NCBI GenBank assembly: GCA_000961805.1
Contig: LADV01000154.1
Span: forward strand, 1-17,036
DNA: 17,036 bases
Origin: Peptococcaceae bacterium BRH_c23
Lineage (GTDB): Bacteria > Bacillota_B > Desulfitobacteriia > Desulfitobacteriales > Desulfitobacteriaceae
Direction: 5' to 3'
The notes under the pieces are model-generated. The model had not been told where the DNA came from and searched no databases. It worked only from the letters and a program-made list of their open reading frames with translations. A program made the translations under genes and the position numbers. Positions within the stretch are counted from its first letter, which is position 1; every line of letters starts with the position of its first letter. Positions 5,240-12,289 of the stretch are shown piece after piece.

Positions 5240-6871
5240 TTATTTCGTGACGTCCAGGCGATCCCACTCGATCCCCTCATAAGCTGTAGGTGCCTTTTCA
5301 ATATTGGTCAAACGGGCGTTAAAGACGTAGAATTTCGTCGGATAATAAAGCGGTACGCAGACGGCCTGCTCATACATCCGGTTGAAAATCTGGTTATACT
5401 TCTGCTGACGCTGTGTTTCATCGGTTGTTGCAAGAACCTCATCGAGGTAGCCATTGAGCGTTTTATCGTACCAACCTACAGTGGCCCCATTTTTAGGCTT
5501 GTAATAAAGGCTCATCAAAAAACCATGCGGATTCCAAGAGTCTTCATAGGTACGATAGATAACCAAGTCATAGTTCCGATTCTTCCAAATCGCATCATAA
5601 TACGCATTTTTTTCGCGAAGCTGAAGATCAATGTCAATGCCCGCTTTCTTTAGTTCAGACTGAATCATTTCACAAAGAACCTTCCATTCAGGATATTCGC
5701 TGTTTTGGAAAACAAGGCTTAAGCGCAAAGGCTTTCCATCCTTTTCCACAATACCGTCGCCATCAGAATCGGAATAACCGGACACTGCAAGCAGTTTCTT
5801 GGCTTTGTCAAGGTTGTAATCATAGCTTTTGTTGTTTTCATCGTTTACGTAGGGCACTGTGCTAGGCAGGATTCCTTTGGCAGGTTTAACTAAGCCATCG
5901 AACAGATTATTGACAATACTCTGTTTATCAATAGCATAGTTCACAGCCTGACGCACGTTCAAATCCATCAACAAGGGATTGTCATAATTAAACATCAAAT
6001 GGTAGCTCTTTGTCCCTTCCCGCTCAAGTGTCTTCAATTTAGAATCTGTTTTGAGAACCGATAAGCTTTCCATAGGCAGGTCAGCCATCGAAAAATCAAC
6101 CTCGCCGCTTTGAAGTGCCATTACTCGGGACTGAGGATCCGATATAAGCTTTAAAACAAGCTTGCCTATCTTTGGCTTTTCACCATAGTAATGGGGGTTT
6201 GGAACGAAGACCATCTCTACATCGTCAACGCATCTTTCAAGCATCCAAGGACCCGTACCAATCGGCTTGACAAAATCCGCTTTAACATCGCCGCTCGTTG
6301 CTACTGAATTTGCACCCAACATTCGGCAGGGACGCGGATAGCTCAGCTCGGTCAAGAAGGGATAATAGCTCTTTTTAAAGCTCATTTTTACGGTGTGGTC
6401 ATCGATTTTCTCAATATTGGCCATTTCGTTGACTACGCTGAGCGAAGCTGTTGCAGACTTTCCTACCCAGCGACCCACGTTAAACAAAACGGAATCCGCA
6501 TTGAAATTCGTTCCATCGGAGAACTTCACGTCCTTGCGAAGATGGAATGTATATTCCTTGCCGGATTCGCTAATTTCCCATTTTTCTGCCAACGCTGGTT
6601 CGAACGCCCCATCTTTGCCGTACTTGACCAGTGGCTCATACATCAGCTCATACGGCAACATATCTCCTTTTGCAATAGTAGTGTCTAGATTCAAGAGAGT
6701 GCTGCCGCCGGAAATTGCAACCGTAACATTTTTTTCACTCGTGGCCTGTTTTGACGTGGTTGTAGATTTCGCCTTCGATGCGGTGCTTTGAGCTGTGCAT
6801 CCAGTCATCATAATCATCATCATGACCATGATTATTGCGCAGAATTTTGTTGCCTGCTTCGTGTTTTTCAT
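5240..6871 (-). CDS. extracellular solute-binding protein, family 5 (NikA/DppA-like lipoprotein)
   Basis: A 543-residue lipoprotein that should capture the ligand outside the cell and deliver it to the permease pair encoded upstream. The N-terminus MKNTKQ is followed by a methionine-rich hydrophobic signal peptide ending in the lipobox MMTGC, then a Ser/Thr/Lys linker. Family landmarks are EPLVKYGKDGAFEPALAEKW, YTFHLRKDVKFSDGTNFNA, GTGPW and LNVRQAVNYAIDKQSIV. ELSYPRPCRMLG resembles the corresponding stretch of nickel-binding NikA proteins, which is the only hint at nickel. The frame is open to 7033, but the signal peptide requires a start at 6871 (or 6883, which abuts its ribosome binding site). 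An AAGGAGGGG further upstream, 5 nt before an in-frame CTG, is unexplained. Length is near that of NikA (about 524). Confidence 0.88.
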   Translation of the reverse strand: MKNTKQATKFCAIIMVMMMIMMTGCTAQSTASKAKSTTTSKQATSEKNVTVAISGGSTLLNLDTTIAKGDMLPYELMYEPLVKYGKDGAFEPALAEKWEISESGKEYTFHLRKDVKFSDGTNFNADSVLFNVGRWVGKSATASLSVVNEMANIEKIDDHTVKMSFKKSYYPFLTELSYPRPCRMLGANSVATSGDVKADFVKPIGTGPWMLERCVDDVEMVFVPNPHYYGEKPKIGKLVLKLISDPQSRVMALQSGEVDFSMADLPMESLSVLKTDSKLKTLEREGTKSYHLMFNYDNPLLMDLNVRQAVNYAIDKQSIVNNLFDGLVKPAKGILPSTVPYVNDENNKSYDYNLDKAKKLLAVSGYSDSDGDGIVEKDGKPLRLSLVFQNSEYPEWKVLCEMIQSELKKAGIDIDLQLREKNAYYDAIWKNRNYDLVIYRTYEDSWNPHGFLMSLYYKPKNGATVGWYDKTLNGYLDEVLATTDETQRQQKYNQIFNRMYEQAVCVPLYYPTKFYVFNARLTNIEKAPTAYEGIEWDRLDVTK

Positions 6872-6996
6872 TGTTATAACCATTCCTTTCCATCTTTGCT
6901 CATACTTTAATTGCTTACCCACGGTTTTCTTTGCCAGATTTCCCCTCCTTAAAGAATATAATTTAATCAGGTCTTTACCCGAAATTAAACTGGTTA

Positions 6997-7974
6997 TCAA
7001 TGTATTCCAAGCATTCTGTGGCAAGCCACCCAATGCCCTTCTTCCACTTGTATAAGCTTCGGTTCTTTAGCCCGGCAGCGTTCCTTGCTATGCATACAGC
7101 GTTCAAAAAACCGGCATCCCCGGCTGTATGCCGTCTGCAGCGACGCCTCTCCATTGAGACTGTTTCTCCGGCTTTTCCGCTTGCTCGGGTCTGTTACTGG
7201 AATAGAATCGAACAAGGCACTCGTATAAGGATGGCAAATCCGTTGTTCGAAATGGTCAGTGGTTTGAATCCATTCCACCACTTTGCCAAGATACATAATC
7301 GCAATCTGACTGCACACATACTTGACCGTAGAAAGATCATGAGAGATAAACAAATATGTCAATCCAAAGCTTTCCCTCAACTCATTGAGCAGATCTAAAA
7401 TTTGTCTTCGAATTGAAAAATCTAGGCTGGAAACTGGTTCATCACACACCACAAAGCTTGGGTGCAGCACCAACGCCCGTGCGATGTTGGCACGCTGCCG
7501 TTGCCCTCCGCTCAGTTCATAGGGATAGCGATGAATGTATGAACCATCCAAGCCCACCTTCGTCAGAATCTCCTCAGCTTGCTGCAAATACTGTTTGGCG
7601 GGTAACTTTTGATAATTTCGGATGGTCTCGCAGATTGTCGCACCGATGGTGTAATGAGGGTCGAAAATCGACGAGCTGTTTTGAAAAATCATTTGAATAT
7701 TCCGCCGAATCGGCTGCATTTGATTAAATCTCAAATTGGATATCTCCTGCCCATCAAAGCAGATGCTTCCGCTGGTCGGTGTTTCCAAGCCCGTTACCAG
7801 CTTACCCAGTGTGCTTTTGCCACAACCGCTCTCTCCAATCAACCCTAGTGATTGTCCCTTTTCAAGGCTCAAATCCACACCATCCACGGCATAGAGCGGT
7901 GTTTTTTTGCCCCAAAATGCTTTCGAGGTATAAAAGCATTTGCTTAATCCGGTAGTTTCTAATAAAATCGTCAC
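6997..7974 (-). CDS. ABC importer ATPase, NikE/DppF/OppF type
   Basis: A 325-residue cytoplasmic ATPase, one of two that drive the importer. Walker A is GESGCGKS (47-54), Q-loop IFQNSSS (96-102), signature LSGGQ (154-158), Walker B FVVCDEP (174-180), H-loop His212. The C-terminal extension carries the Cys-rich oligopeptide/dipeptide transporter tail (GCRFFERCMHSKERC, then HWVACH) typical of OppF/DppF. The start is a GTG at 7974 behind AAGGTG. It follows the partner ATPase after a 16-nt gap and precedes the binding-protein gene by 125 nt. All catalytic motifs are intact. Confidence 0.92.
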   Translation of the reverse strand: MTILLETTGLSKCFYTSKAFWGKKTPLYAVDGVDLSLEKGQSLGLIGESGCGKSTLGKLVTGLETPTSGSICFDGQEISNLRFNQMQPIRRNIQMIFQNSSSIFDPHYTIGATICETIRNYQKLPAKQYLQQAEEILTKVGLDGSYIHRYPYELSGGQRQRANIARALVLHPSFVVCDEPVSSLDFSIRRQILDLLNELRESFGLTYLFISHDLSTVKYVCSQIAIMYLGKVVEWIQTTDHFEQRICHPYTSALFDSIPVTDPSKRKSRRNSLNGEASLQTAYSRGCRFFERCMHSKERCRAKEPKLIQVEEGHWVACHRMLGIH

Positions 7975-7990
7975 GGTACACCTTCACACT

Positions 7991-8818
7991 CTACAAAATT
8001 GCATTCAAAAGCTGTTTGGTATAATCGTGCTGCGCGCAATGGAACACATCCAACACAGTACCCGCCTCCACAATCATACCCTCTTTCATGATATAGATGT
8101 CATCTGCAATTTCCGCTACTACACCCAGATCGTGTGTTATGAATAAAACGCCTGTCTGAGTCTCTCTGCTCATGGTGCAAATCTGGTCTAAAATCTGCGC
8201 CTGGATAGTCACATCGAGTGCCGTTGTCGGTTCATCCGCGATTAACAACGGGGGGTGCATTGCCATGGCAATCGCAATCATGACCCTTTGGCACATGCCA
8301 CCACTCAATTGAAAAGGATATTTATTCATTATCCCCTCGGGATCGGGCAAGTGCATACGTCTAAGCAGTTCCACAGACTGTGCCCTTGCTTCACGTCTGG
8401 TTATGTTGCGGTGCGCGCGTATTGTTTCTGAGACAAGATCACCGATTGAGAAAAGGGGATCCAACGAGTTTACGGGATCTTGAAAAACAACGCCCACCTG
8501 AACACCGCAATAGCTGTGCCGTTGTTTTGCGGATAACCCGCGGACGTCCTGTCCACTTACCAATATCTCACCATCGATAATGCTTCCCTTGCACTCCAGC
8601 AAGCCCATAATGGACATGGCCGTAACGGATTTACCGCAACCGCTTTCTCCCACCAGCGCTGTAATTCTGCCACGGCGCACCTCAAAACTAATTCCATTCA
8701 CCGCCTGAATGACATTCCCAGGCAGCCTAAATTCCACCTTAAGGTTCTTTACGCTTAGGACGACATCTTGTTGCCTACTATTTAAAAGCATTTTCTCAGC
8801 TTCATCTCTCCAGCGCAT
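7991..8818 (-). CDS. ABC importer ATPase, NikD/DppD/OppD type
   Basis: A 275-residue ATPase, partner of the NikE-like subunit. Walker A is GESGCGKS (57-64), Q-loop VFQDP (111-115), signature LSGGM (171-175, the M variant common in DppD/OppD), Walker B LLIADEP (191-197), H-loop His229. It lacks the long Cys-containing C-terminal extension, giving a length closer to NikD (about 254) than to DppD (about 325). The ATG at 8818 overlaps the permease gene by 17 nt, consistent with translational coupling. The next in-frame ATG is at 8791 and is also plausible. All motifs needed for ATP hydrolysis are present. Confidence 0.9.
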   Translation of the reverse strand: MRWRDEAEKMLLNSRQQDVVLSVKNLKVEFRLPGNVIQAVNGISFEVRRGRITALVGESGCGKSVTAMSIMGLLECKGSIIDGEILVSGQDVRGLSAKQRHSYCGVQVGVVFQDPVNSLDPLFSIGDLVSETIRAHRNITRREARAQSVELLRRMHLPDPEGIMNKYPFQLSGGMCQRVMIAIAMAMHPPLLIADEPTTALDVTIQAQILDQICTMSRETQTGVLFITHDLGVVAEIADDIYIMKEGMIVEAGTVLDVFHCAQHDYTKQLLNAIL

Positions 8819-9656
8819 CTTTCAGTCCCTCTCCCAATAGATTGAACGCCATAACCGTCACCATAATTGCCGCACCCGGATAAATCATCAGTTGTGGCTG
8901 CGTTTGAATATATTGCCTGCTGTCGCTGAGCATGACGCCCCACTCCGGTGCCGGTGGCTGTGCCCCAAGCCCAATGAACGAGAATCCCGCTATGGCAAGA
9001 ATAATCGTACCAACCTCCAGCGTTGCCAATACGATAATTGGCGATAGTGCGTTTCTTAAAACATGATGAAACACAATGCGCCGCTTTGAACATCCTGCCG
9101 CTTGCGCCGCCAGCACAAAATCCTGTTCCTTGATTTGCAAAACAATGCCGCGAATTAGTCTTGCATACCCGCTCCACCAGACACACGCCATGGCAATAAT
9201 GAGGTTTTTGACGCTCGCACCGAGTATTCCCGTTACCGCCAATGCGAGAATCGAACTGGGAAAGGCCATGCAAATGTCGGTAAACCGCATAATGGCCGTA
9301 TCAATTATCCCTCCTGCGTATCCAGCCAATAATCCCAGGGGGATGCTGATGAGCAACATCATGCCCAGCACAATCACAGCATACAGCAACGATGATCGCG
9401 TTCCCCAAATAATCCTTGATGCGATGCAGCGGCCAAGATTGTCCGTTCCCAGCCAGTTGGTTTTGCTCGGCGATTGCAACTTGTTTTTCATGTGTATCTC
9501 AACCGGATCGGTCGGAGCAATGAAGGGGGCGAGAAGAGCAATCGTACAGATCATTGCCACCAGACAGATTCCCACAATCGCCCTTTTGTCATGCAACAGC
9601 TTTTTTAAAAAACGAGGCGGCATTCTTTGCATAGAGCAACAGAATTCCTTCTTCAC
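8802..9656 (-). CDS. ABC importer permease, NikC/DppC/OppC type
   Basis: A 284-residue inner-membrane subunit. An N-terminal cytoplasmic stretch (LLHDKRAIVGICLV) leads into the first membrane segment. APFIAPTDP, the NWLGTDNLGR motif typical of DppC/NikC, several hydrophobic segments and the EAA-type coupling loop (LAAQAAGCSKRRIVFHHVL) follow. The C-terminus ends [14 protein letters not shown], as in the family. The frame extends to a TTG at 9686, but AAGGAG lies inside that extension, 9 nt before the GTG at 9656, which is therefore preferred. It begins 26 nt after the NikB-like gene and overlaps the ATPase downstream by 17 nt. Confidence 0.9.
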   Translation of the reverse strand: MKKEFCCSMQRMPPRFLKKLLHDKRAIVGICLVAMICTIALLAPFIAPTDPVEIHMKNKLQSPSKTNWLGTDNLGRCIASRIIWGTRSSLLYAVIVLGMMLLISIPLGLLAGYAGGIIDTAIMRFTDICMAFPSSILALAVTGILGASVKNLIIAMACVWWSGYARLIRGIVLQIKEQDFVLAAQAAGCSKRRIVFHHVLRNALSPIIVLATLEVGTIILAIAGFSFIGLGAQPPAPEWGVMLSDSRQYIQTQPQLMIYPGAAIMVTVMAFNLLGEGLKDALER

Positions 9657-9682
9657 GGCATCACTCTCCTTTCGACATATAG

Positions 9683-10612
9683 TCAATTCAATTTAATACG
9701 CGGATCAATATACACATAAAGAATGTCGACTAGCAAATTAATGCCCACTATTACGACCGCCATCATCAGCACATATCCCTGAATCGCCGGTAAATCCTTA
9801 TATCCAATGGAATCGAGCGCATATTTACCTAATCCCTGCCATGAAAATATGGATTCCACAATGAATGATCCTCCCAGCAGCCCCCCAAATGCCATACCCA
9901 TCTGTGTGATGATGGGCAGTATGGCATTTTTCAGCGCATGCTTGCCGATGACGTAGCGCTCAAGCAAGCCTTTCGCCCGAAGTGCTTTGATATATTCCTT
10001 TCCCAGAACATCGAGCATACTGGTTCGAAGCAGGCGGATATACGGTCCTACATGGCCCAATGCCAGCGTAACTGCCGGCAGTATGATTGTATTCGAAGAA
10101 CTGTTGCCCACTACCGGTATCCATTTGAGACGAGCGCCAAATATATACAGAAGCAGCAACCCCAGCCAAAAAGATGGCATCGATACGCTTAAAAACGAAA
10201 AATTCCTTCCCAGTCGATCCAACCAAGATTCGGGATACATCGCAGACAAGATGCCCAGCGGCAACGCGATTAGCAATAGCAGTGCCATGGCACAAAGGGC
10301 AAGTTTCAGCGTAGCGGGAAACCGCACTATAAGTTCATCAAGAATCGGCCGTTTGGATTTATACGAAGTTCCAAGATCCCCTTTGAGCACGCTTTTGAGC
10401 CAATTTCCATATTGTACGGTGAGCGGTTGATCCAGCCCCAGTTCCGTCCGAATAATTTTTACTGCTTCTTCTGTCTGCTGTCCCCCGTTGTCTCGCGCAA
10501 TGATCGAAGCCGCATCTCCTGCCGAAAGATGGGTCAGCGTAAATGTAATAATAGAAATTGCGAGTAGAATCAGAATAAGACTGAACGCTCGTTTTATAAT
10601 AAATCTCAGCAA
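9683..10612 (-). CDS. ABC importer permease, NikB/DppB/OppB type
   Basis: A 309-residue inner-membrane permease that pairs with the NikC-like protein. The N-terminus LRFIIKRAFSLILILLAISI is the first membrane helix, followed by HLSAGDAASI. ELGLDQPLTVQYGNWL, GDLGTSY, and the coupling loop EYIKALRAKGLLERYVIGKHAL are typical of the family. The C-terminus reads LVDILYVYIDPRIKL. The start is a TTG at 10612 behind GGGAG at 9-nt spacing. It is the first intact gene of the operon. The 45-nt gap upstream leads directly into the exporter remnant, and no obvious promoter was seen there, so the operon may depend on a promoter within the graveyard region. Confidence 0.9.
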   Translation of the reverse strand: MLRFIIKRAFSLILILLAISIITFTLTHLSAGDAASIIARDNGGQQTEEAVKIIRTELGLDQPLTVQYGNWLKSVLKGDLGTSYKSKRPILDELIVRFPATLKLALCAMALLLLIALPLGILSAMYPESWLDRLGRNFSFLSVSMPSFWLGLLLLYIFGARLKWIPVVGNSSSNTIILPAVTLALGHVGPYIRLLRTSMLDVLGKEYIKALRAKGLLERYVIGKHALKNAILPIITQMGMAFGGLLGGSFIVESIFSWQGLGKYALDSIGYKDLPAIQGYVLMMAVVIVGINLLVDILYVYIDPRIKLN

Positions 10613-10657
10613 GGTACAATGCTCCCTCCCATACTTACGCTGCAGATAAATCGCAGC

Positions 10658-10822
10658 TCATATCTTTTTCTGCTCAAACTGTGAAGAAACCAGTTCCCTG
10701 TAGAAGCCTTCCTGCGTAATCAGTTGTTCGTGTCTGCCAATTTGCATGATTTTTCCGTGATCCATCCCAACCAGCCTATCGGCCACCATGATGGTAGACA
10801 GTCGGTGAGCCAGCACCAGTAT
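10658..10822 (-). pseudogene. C-terminal remnant of an ABC exporter ATPase
   Basis: Fifty-four residues remain, from the H-loop (ILVLAHRLSTIM) through DRLVGMDHGKIMQIGRHEQLITQEGFYRELVSSQFEQ, the standard tail of MsbA-type exporters. Everything before the H-loop, including Walker A, signature and Walker B, is gone. The frame is fused in phase to a Fic-domain fragment, so an 82-codon chimera starting at 10906 could be translated, but it would have no ATPase activity. Confidence 0.85.
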
Positions 10823-10825
10823 ATA

Positions 10826-10933
10826 TGAACCGCTGATGAGCACATCTATGTCACGGTATTTTCCGGCATACCCGCTTTCTATACTCTTATAAAACAGTTG
10901 ATGCATTGTGAGGATATCTCTTTCCTTGATGGC
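10826..10933 (-). pseudogene. Fic/DOC-domain fragment
   Basis: About 36 residues, reading AIKERDILTMHQLFYKSIESGY then AGKYRDIDVLISGS. This matches the segment of Fic-family proteins just before the HPFxxGNGR active site (helix with I-x-x-x-H, then AG-x-YR-x-x-x-V-x-I-SGS). The catalytic loop is absent. The fragment joins a permease remnant on its 5' side in another frame and an exporter tail on its 3' side in the same frame. Recognition rests on the AG-x-YR...ISGS pattern. Confidence 0.6.
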
Positions 10934-11055
10934 TCATTATCACTCAACCCTTTTGCTTTGGCTGCTTTCATATAATTAAGGTTCATTATTTCAATAACAT
11001 TTGTTCGAAGTAATCTAGTATATGTAGCTACATAACCAAGGCTTAAGTAAACGCC
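10933..11055 (-). pseudogene. Opp/Nik-type permease fragment (DppB-like coupling loop)
   Basis: Forty-one codons without a stop: LSLGYVATYTRLLRTN and then MKAAKAKGLSDNE. These align by eye with LALGHVGPYIRLLRTS and YIKALRAKGLLER of the intact permease at 9683-10612, so this is part of a second DppB/NikB-type permease that was lost. It has neither a start nor the later membrane segments. It could be the missing counterpart of a second importer, or a decayed duplicate of the intact gene. Confidence 0.75.
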
Positions 11056-11063
11056 AGTAAAAG

Positions 11064-11353
11064 AATATTTTGAATTTTATTTCCCGCTACTACAAGTCGC
11101 TCCCTGCCGTCAGCGTAGTCTCTCCATTGGCTATACTGTTTAAGATGTCGTTTCCGTAAACAGCCATTGTTACAGATATATCGGCCTGCTTAGACGGGTT
11201 CTTGTCAAAAACAGCCGTTACAGGCGCTATAGTACTGTTCGAATCTGTTGCCGCATAAGCCGGTTTAGCCAAAGGAATTTGCATAACCAGTATGGAAAGC
11301 ATCATTACAGCTATCAACAGCCCTAAATAAAACTTTCGAAATTTTCTTTTCAT
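11064..11353 (-). pseudogene. secreted protein with truncated CBM_X2-like domain
   Basis: The open frame (11090-11353, 87 residues) has a typical signal peptide: MKRKFRK, a hydrophobic core, then AKPAYAA with a cleavage site after AYA. The mature part, STIAPVTAVFDKNPSKQADI and NGETTLTAGSD, fits the X2 domain, an immunoglobulin-like module of bacterial surface proteins. The frame then ends at Leu-stop, where the family continues GTDYTVSGN. Shifting frame recovers VAGNKIQ (11070-11090), so a small deletion or frameshift is likely, and the rest of the gene has been replaced by a permease fragment. It lies behind a cobalamin riboswitch and terminator, so the intact ancestor was probably B12-controlled. 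A short secreted peptide might still be made. Confidence 0.65.
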
Positions 11354-11413
11354 TTCTATTCTTCCCCTTCTCCATACCTCTAACTAAAATATCCCCTCGG
11401 TTACTTTGAACAT

Positions 11414-11446
11414 TAAAAAGCCTCTCAACCGATTGGTCAAAAGGCT
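11414..11446 (-). terminator. intrinsic terminator of the downstream cobalamin leader
   Basis: A 12-bp stem, AGCCTTTTGACC with GGTTGAGAGGCT (two G-U pairs), 4-nt loop, followed by TTTTT on the minus strand. It lies between the riboswitch at 11523-11689 and the X2-protein gene, overlapping the stop codon of the 11-codon ORF by 2 nt. Confidence 0.85.
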
Positions 11447-11480
11447 AAAAATACTGATAATCATATATTGATGCCAGCAC
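11445..11480 (-). CDS. 11-codon leader ORF behind cobalamin riboswitch 1
   Basis: A GTG-started ORF (reads V/M-LASIYDYQYF, then TAG) 8 nt behind GGGGGAGG, a very strong ribosome binding site. The site lies in the 3' arm of a hairpin (ACACC/GGTGT) immediately after the aptamer. The stop overlaps the first bases of the terminator stem. The placement is matched by a second short ORF behind the other riboswitch. It could be a regulatory leader peptide or the decayed start of a lost gene. Confidence 0.4.
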   Translation of the reverse strand: MLASIYDYQYF

Positions 11481-11522
11481 TTTTAACACCTCCCCCTATC
11501 GCTCGTAGAGTAGTTGGTGTAT

Positions 11523-11689
11523 AAAATACAGGCAGGTCTTCTGACTCTGGATCATCAATGTTTCGCACCTTCCCAGACTAAACCAGTGACCTTAACGAAA
11601 CATCTCCCCATCACAGCGGCGGGACCGTGCAGGAATTGCACCTGCTTCCTTTTTAAACCGAAGCACACATGCTCCGATACCTGAATTTT
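11523..11689 (-). promoter_or_regulatory. cobalamin riboswitch 1 (AdoCbl/B12 aptamer)
   Basis: The minus strand shows the B12-box landmarks in order: GGTGCAATTCCTGCACGGTC, CCGCCGCTGTGA, GTCACTGG, CTGGGAAGGTGCG and GTCAGAAGACCTGCC. P1 pairs 11680-11689 with 11523-11532 (one mismatch). It begins 6 nt after the stop codon of the 66-residue protein and so appears cotranscribed with it. The platform is a hairpin holding a GGGGGAGGTG ribosome binding site, then the short ORF, then a terminator. The gene it should control, the X2-domain protein, is broken. Confidence 0.93.
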
Positions 11690-11694
11690 CTATA

Positions 11695-11895
11695 TTAGTT
11701 CAATTTTACTTTTATAGCCCATTGGTTTTGCCGACGGGATAATTCTTCGAGTTCGTCTTCAATATCTATAAACTTCACTAGCCACTGAATCCTCTGCTCC
11801 TTTTCCGAATTATACTTCCCCAAGATTTCTCCTCGCGCATCAAGCAACGCTTGCCTGTGCTTTTCCATCTCCTGATTTTGCTCTCGATGTCTCAC
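11695..11895 (-). CDS. small hydrophilic helical protein of unknown function, B12-riboswitch controlled
   Basis: A 66-residue protein with many Glu, Gln, Arg and Lys residues and no membrane segment, signal peptide or Cys. Leu, Ile and Trp recur at helical spacing (LVKFIDIEDELEELSRRQNQ), suggesting one long helix or a short coiled coil. The start is a GTG at 11895 with AAGGAGG 8 nt upstream, a strong initiation signal that supports real expression. It lies just behind a cobalamin riboswitch, a short ORF and an intrinsic terminator, so it should be made when cobalamin is scarce. A second cobalamin riboswitch follows its stop codon immediately. I do not recognise a family. It may be a small partner or regulator in B12 metabolism; that is inference from position. 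Confidence 0.65.
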   Translation of the reverse strand: MRHREQNQEMEKHRQALLDARGEILGKYNSEKEQRIQWLVKFIDIEDELEELSRRQNQWAIKVKLN

Positions 11896-11920
11896 CAGTC
11901 AGGCCTCCTTCAAGAAAAAC

Positions 11921-11950
11921 AAAAAAACCTCTACAGAATACCTGTAAAGG
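11921..11950 (-). terminator. intrinsic terminator of cobalamin leader 2
   Basis: A 9-bp stem, CCTTTACAG with CTGTAGAGG (one G-U pair), 5-nt loop, followed by seven T residues on the minus strand, 26 nt before the GTG of the 66-residue gene. Confidence 0.88.
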
Positions 11951-11965
11951 GATATAGTGACTCCG

Positions 11966-11998
11966 CTAGCCGGATAAAATACGCTGACTTCCCGACAT
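11966..11998 (-). CDS. 10-codon leader ORF behind cobalamin riboswitch 2
   Basis: ATG-started ORF encoding MSGSQRILSG, placed 8 nt behind GGGGAGG, the same spacing as in the other leader. The ribosome binding site sits in the 3' arm of an ACAC/GTGT hairpin that directly follows the aptamer. The terminator begins 16 nt after the stop. The peptide sequence is not shared with the other leader ORF. Confidence 0.4.
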   Translation of the reverse strand: MSGSQRILSG

Positions 11999-12041
11999 AA
12001 ACGACACCTCCCCTATCTTCCGTAGGCTCCTGTGTTGATCC

Positions 12042-12206
12042 GTAATGAGCAGGTTTCCTGGCTTTAGTTCATCATAGCCCCACGTCTTCCCAGATAAAAT
12101 CCAGTGACATTTTGTGAGGCAACTCCCTATTACAGTGGCGAGACCGCGTCAGATTTTACTGACTTCCCTTTTAAATTCTTTCCCTTAGAAAAGAATCACT
12201 CATTAC
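12042..12206 (-). promoter_or_regulatory. cobalamin riboswitch 2 (AdoCbl/B12 aptamer)
   Basis: On the minus strand the core elements appear in order: AAAAGGGAAGTCAGTAAAAT, GCGGTCTCGCCACTGTAAT, GTCACTGG, CTGGGAAGACG and AAGCCAGGAAACCTGC. P1 is a perfect 8-bp pairing, GTAATGAG (12199-12206 on the complement) with CTCATTAC (12042-12049). The post-aptamer sequence CTACG-N3-GATAGGGG-AGGTGT is shared with riboswitch 1. It has its own promoter and lies downstream of metH, so it does not control metH; the controlled gene is the 66-residue protein. Confidence 0.93.
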
Positions 12207-12225
12207 CTAATATTGAATTGTTTTC

Positions 12226-12254
12226 ATTATAACCTTAACTTTAAATTTTTGTAA
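12226..12254 (-). promoter_or_regulatory. sigma-A type promoter for the cobalamin leader 2 transcript
   Basis: The minus strand has TTACAA (12249-12254), a 17-nt spacer and a perfect TATAAT (12226-12231). Transcription would start near 12219, about 13 nt before P1 of the riboswitch. It lies in the gap after metH, giving the leader independent transcription. Confidence 0.75.
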
Positions 12255-12289
12255 GCCCTGTCAGCTCAAAAAATCACACCAAGCATTTT

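Noticed and set aside
12042..12206. Cobalamin riboswitch as the regulator of metH
   Set aside because: It lies downstream of metH on the same strand and has its own promoter after the metH stop codon.
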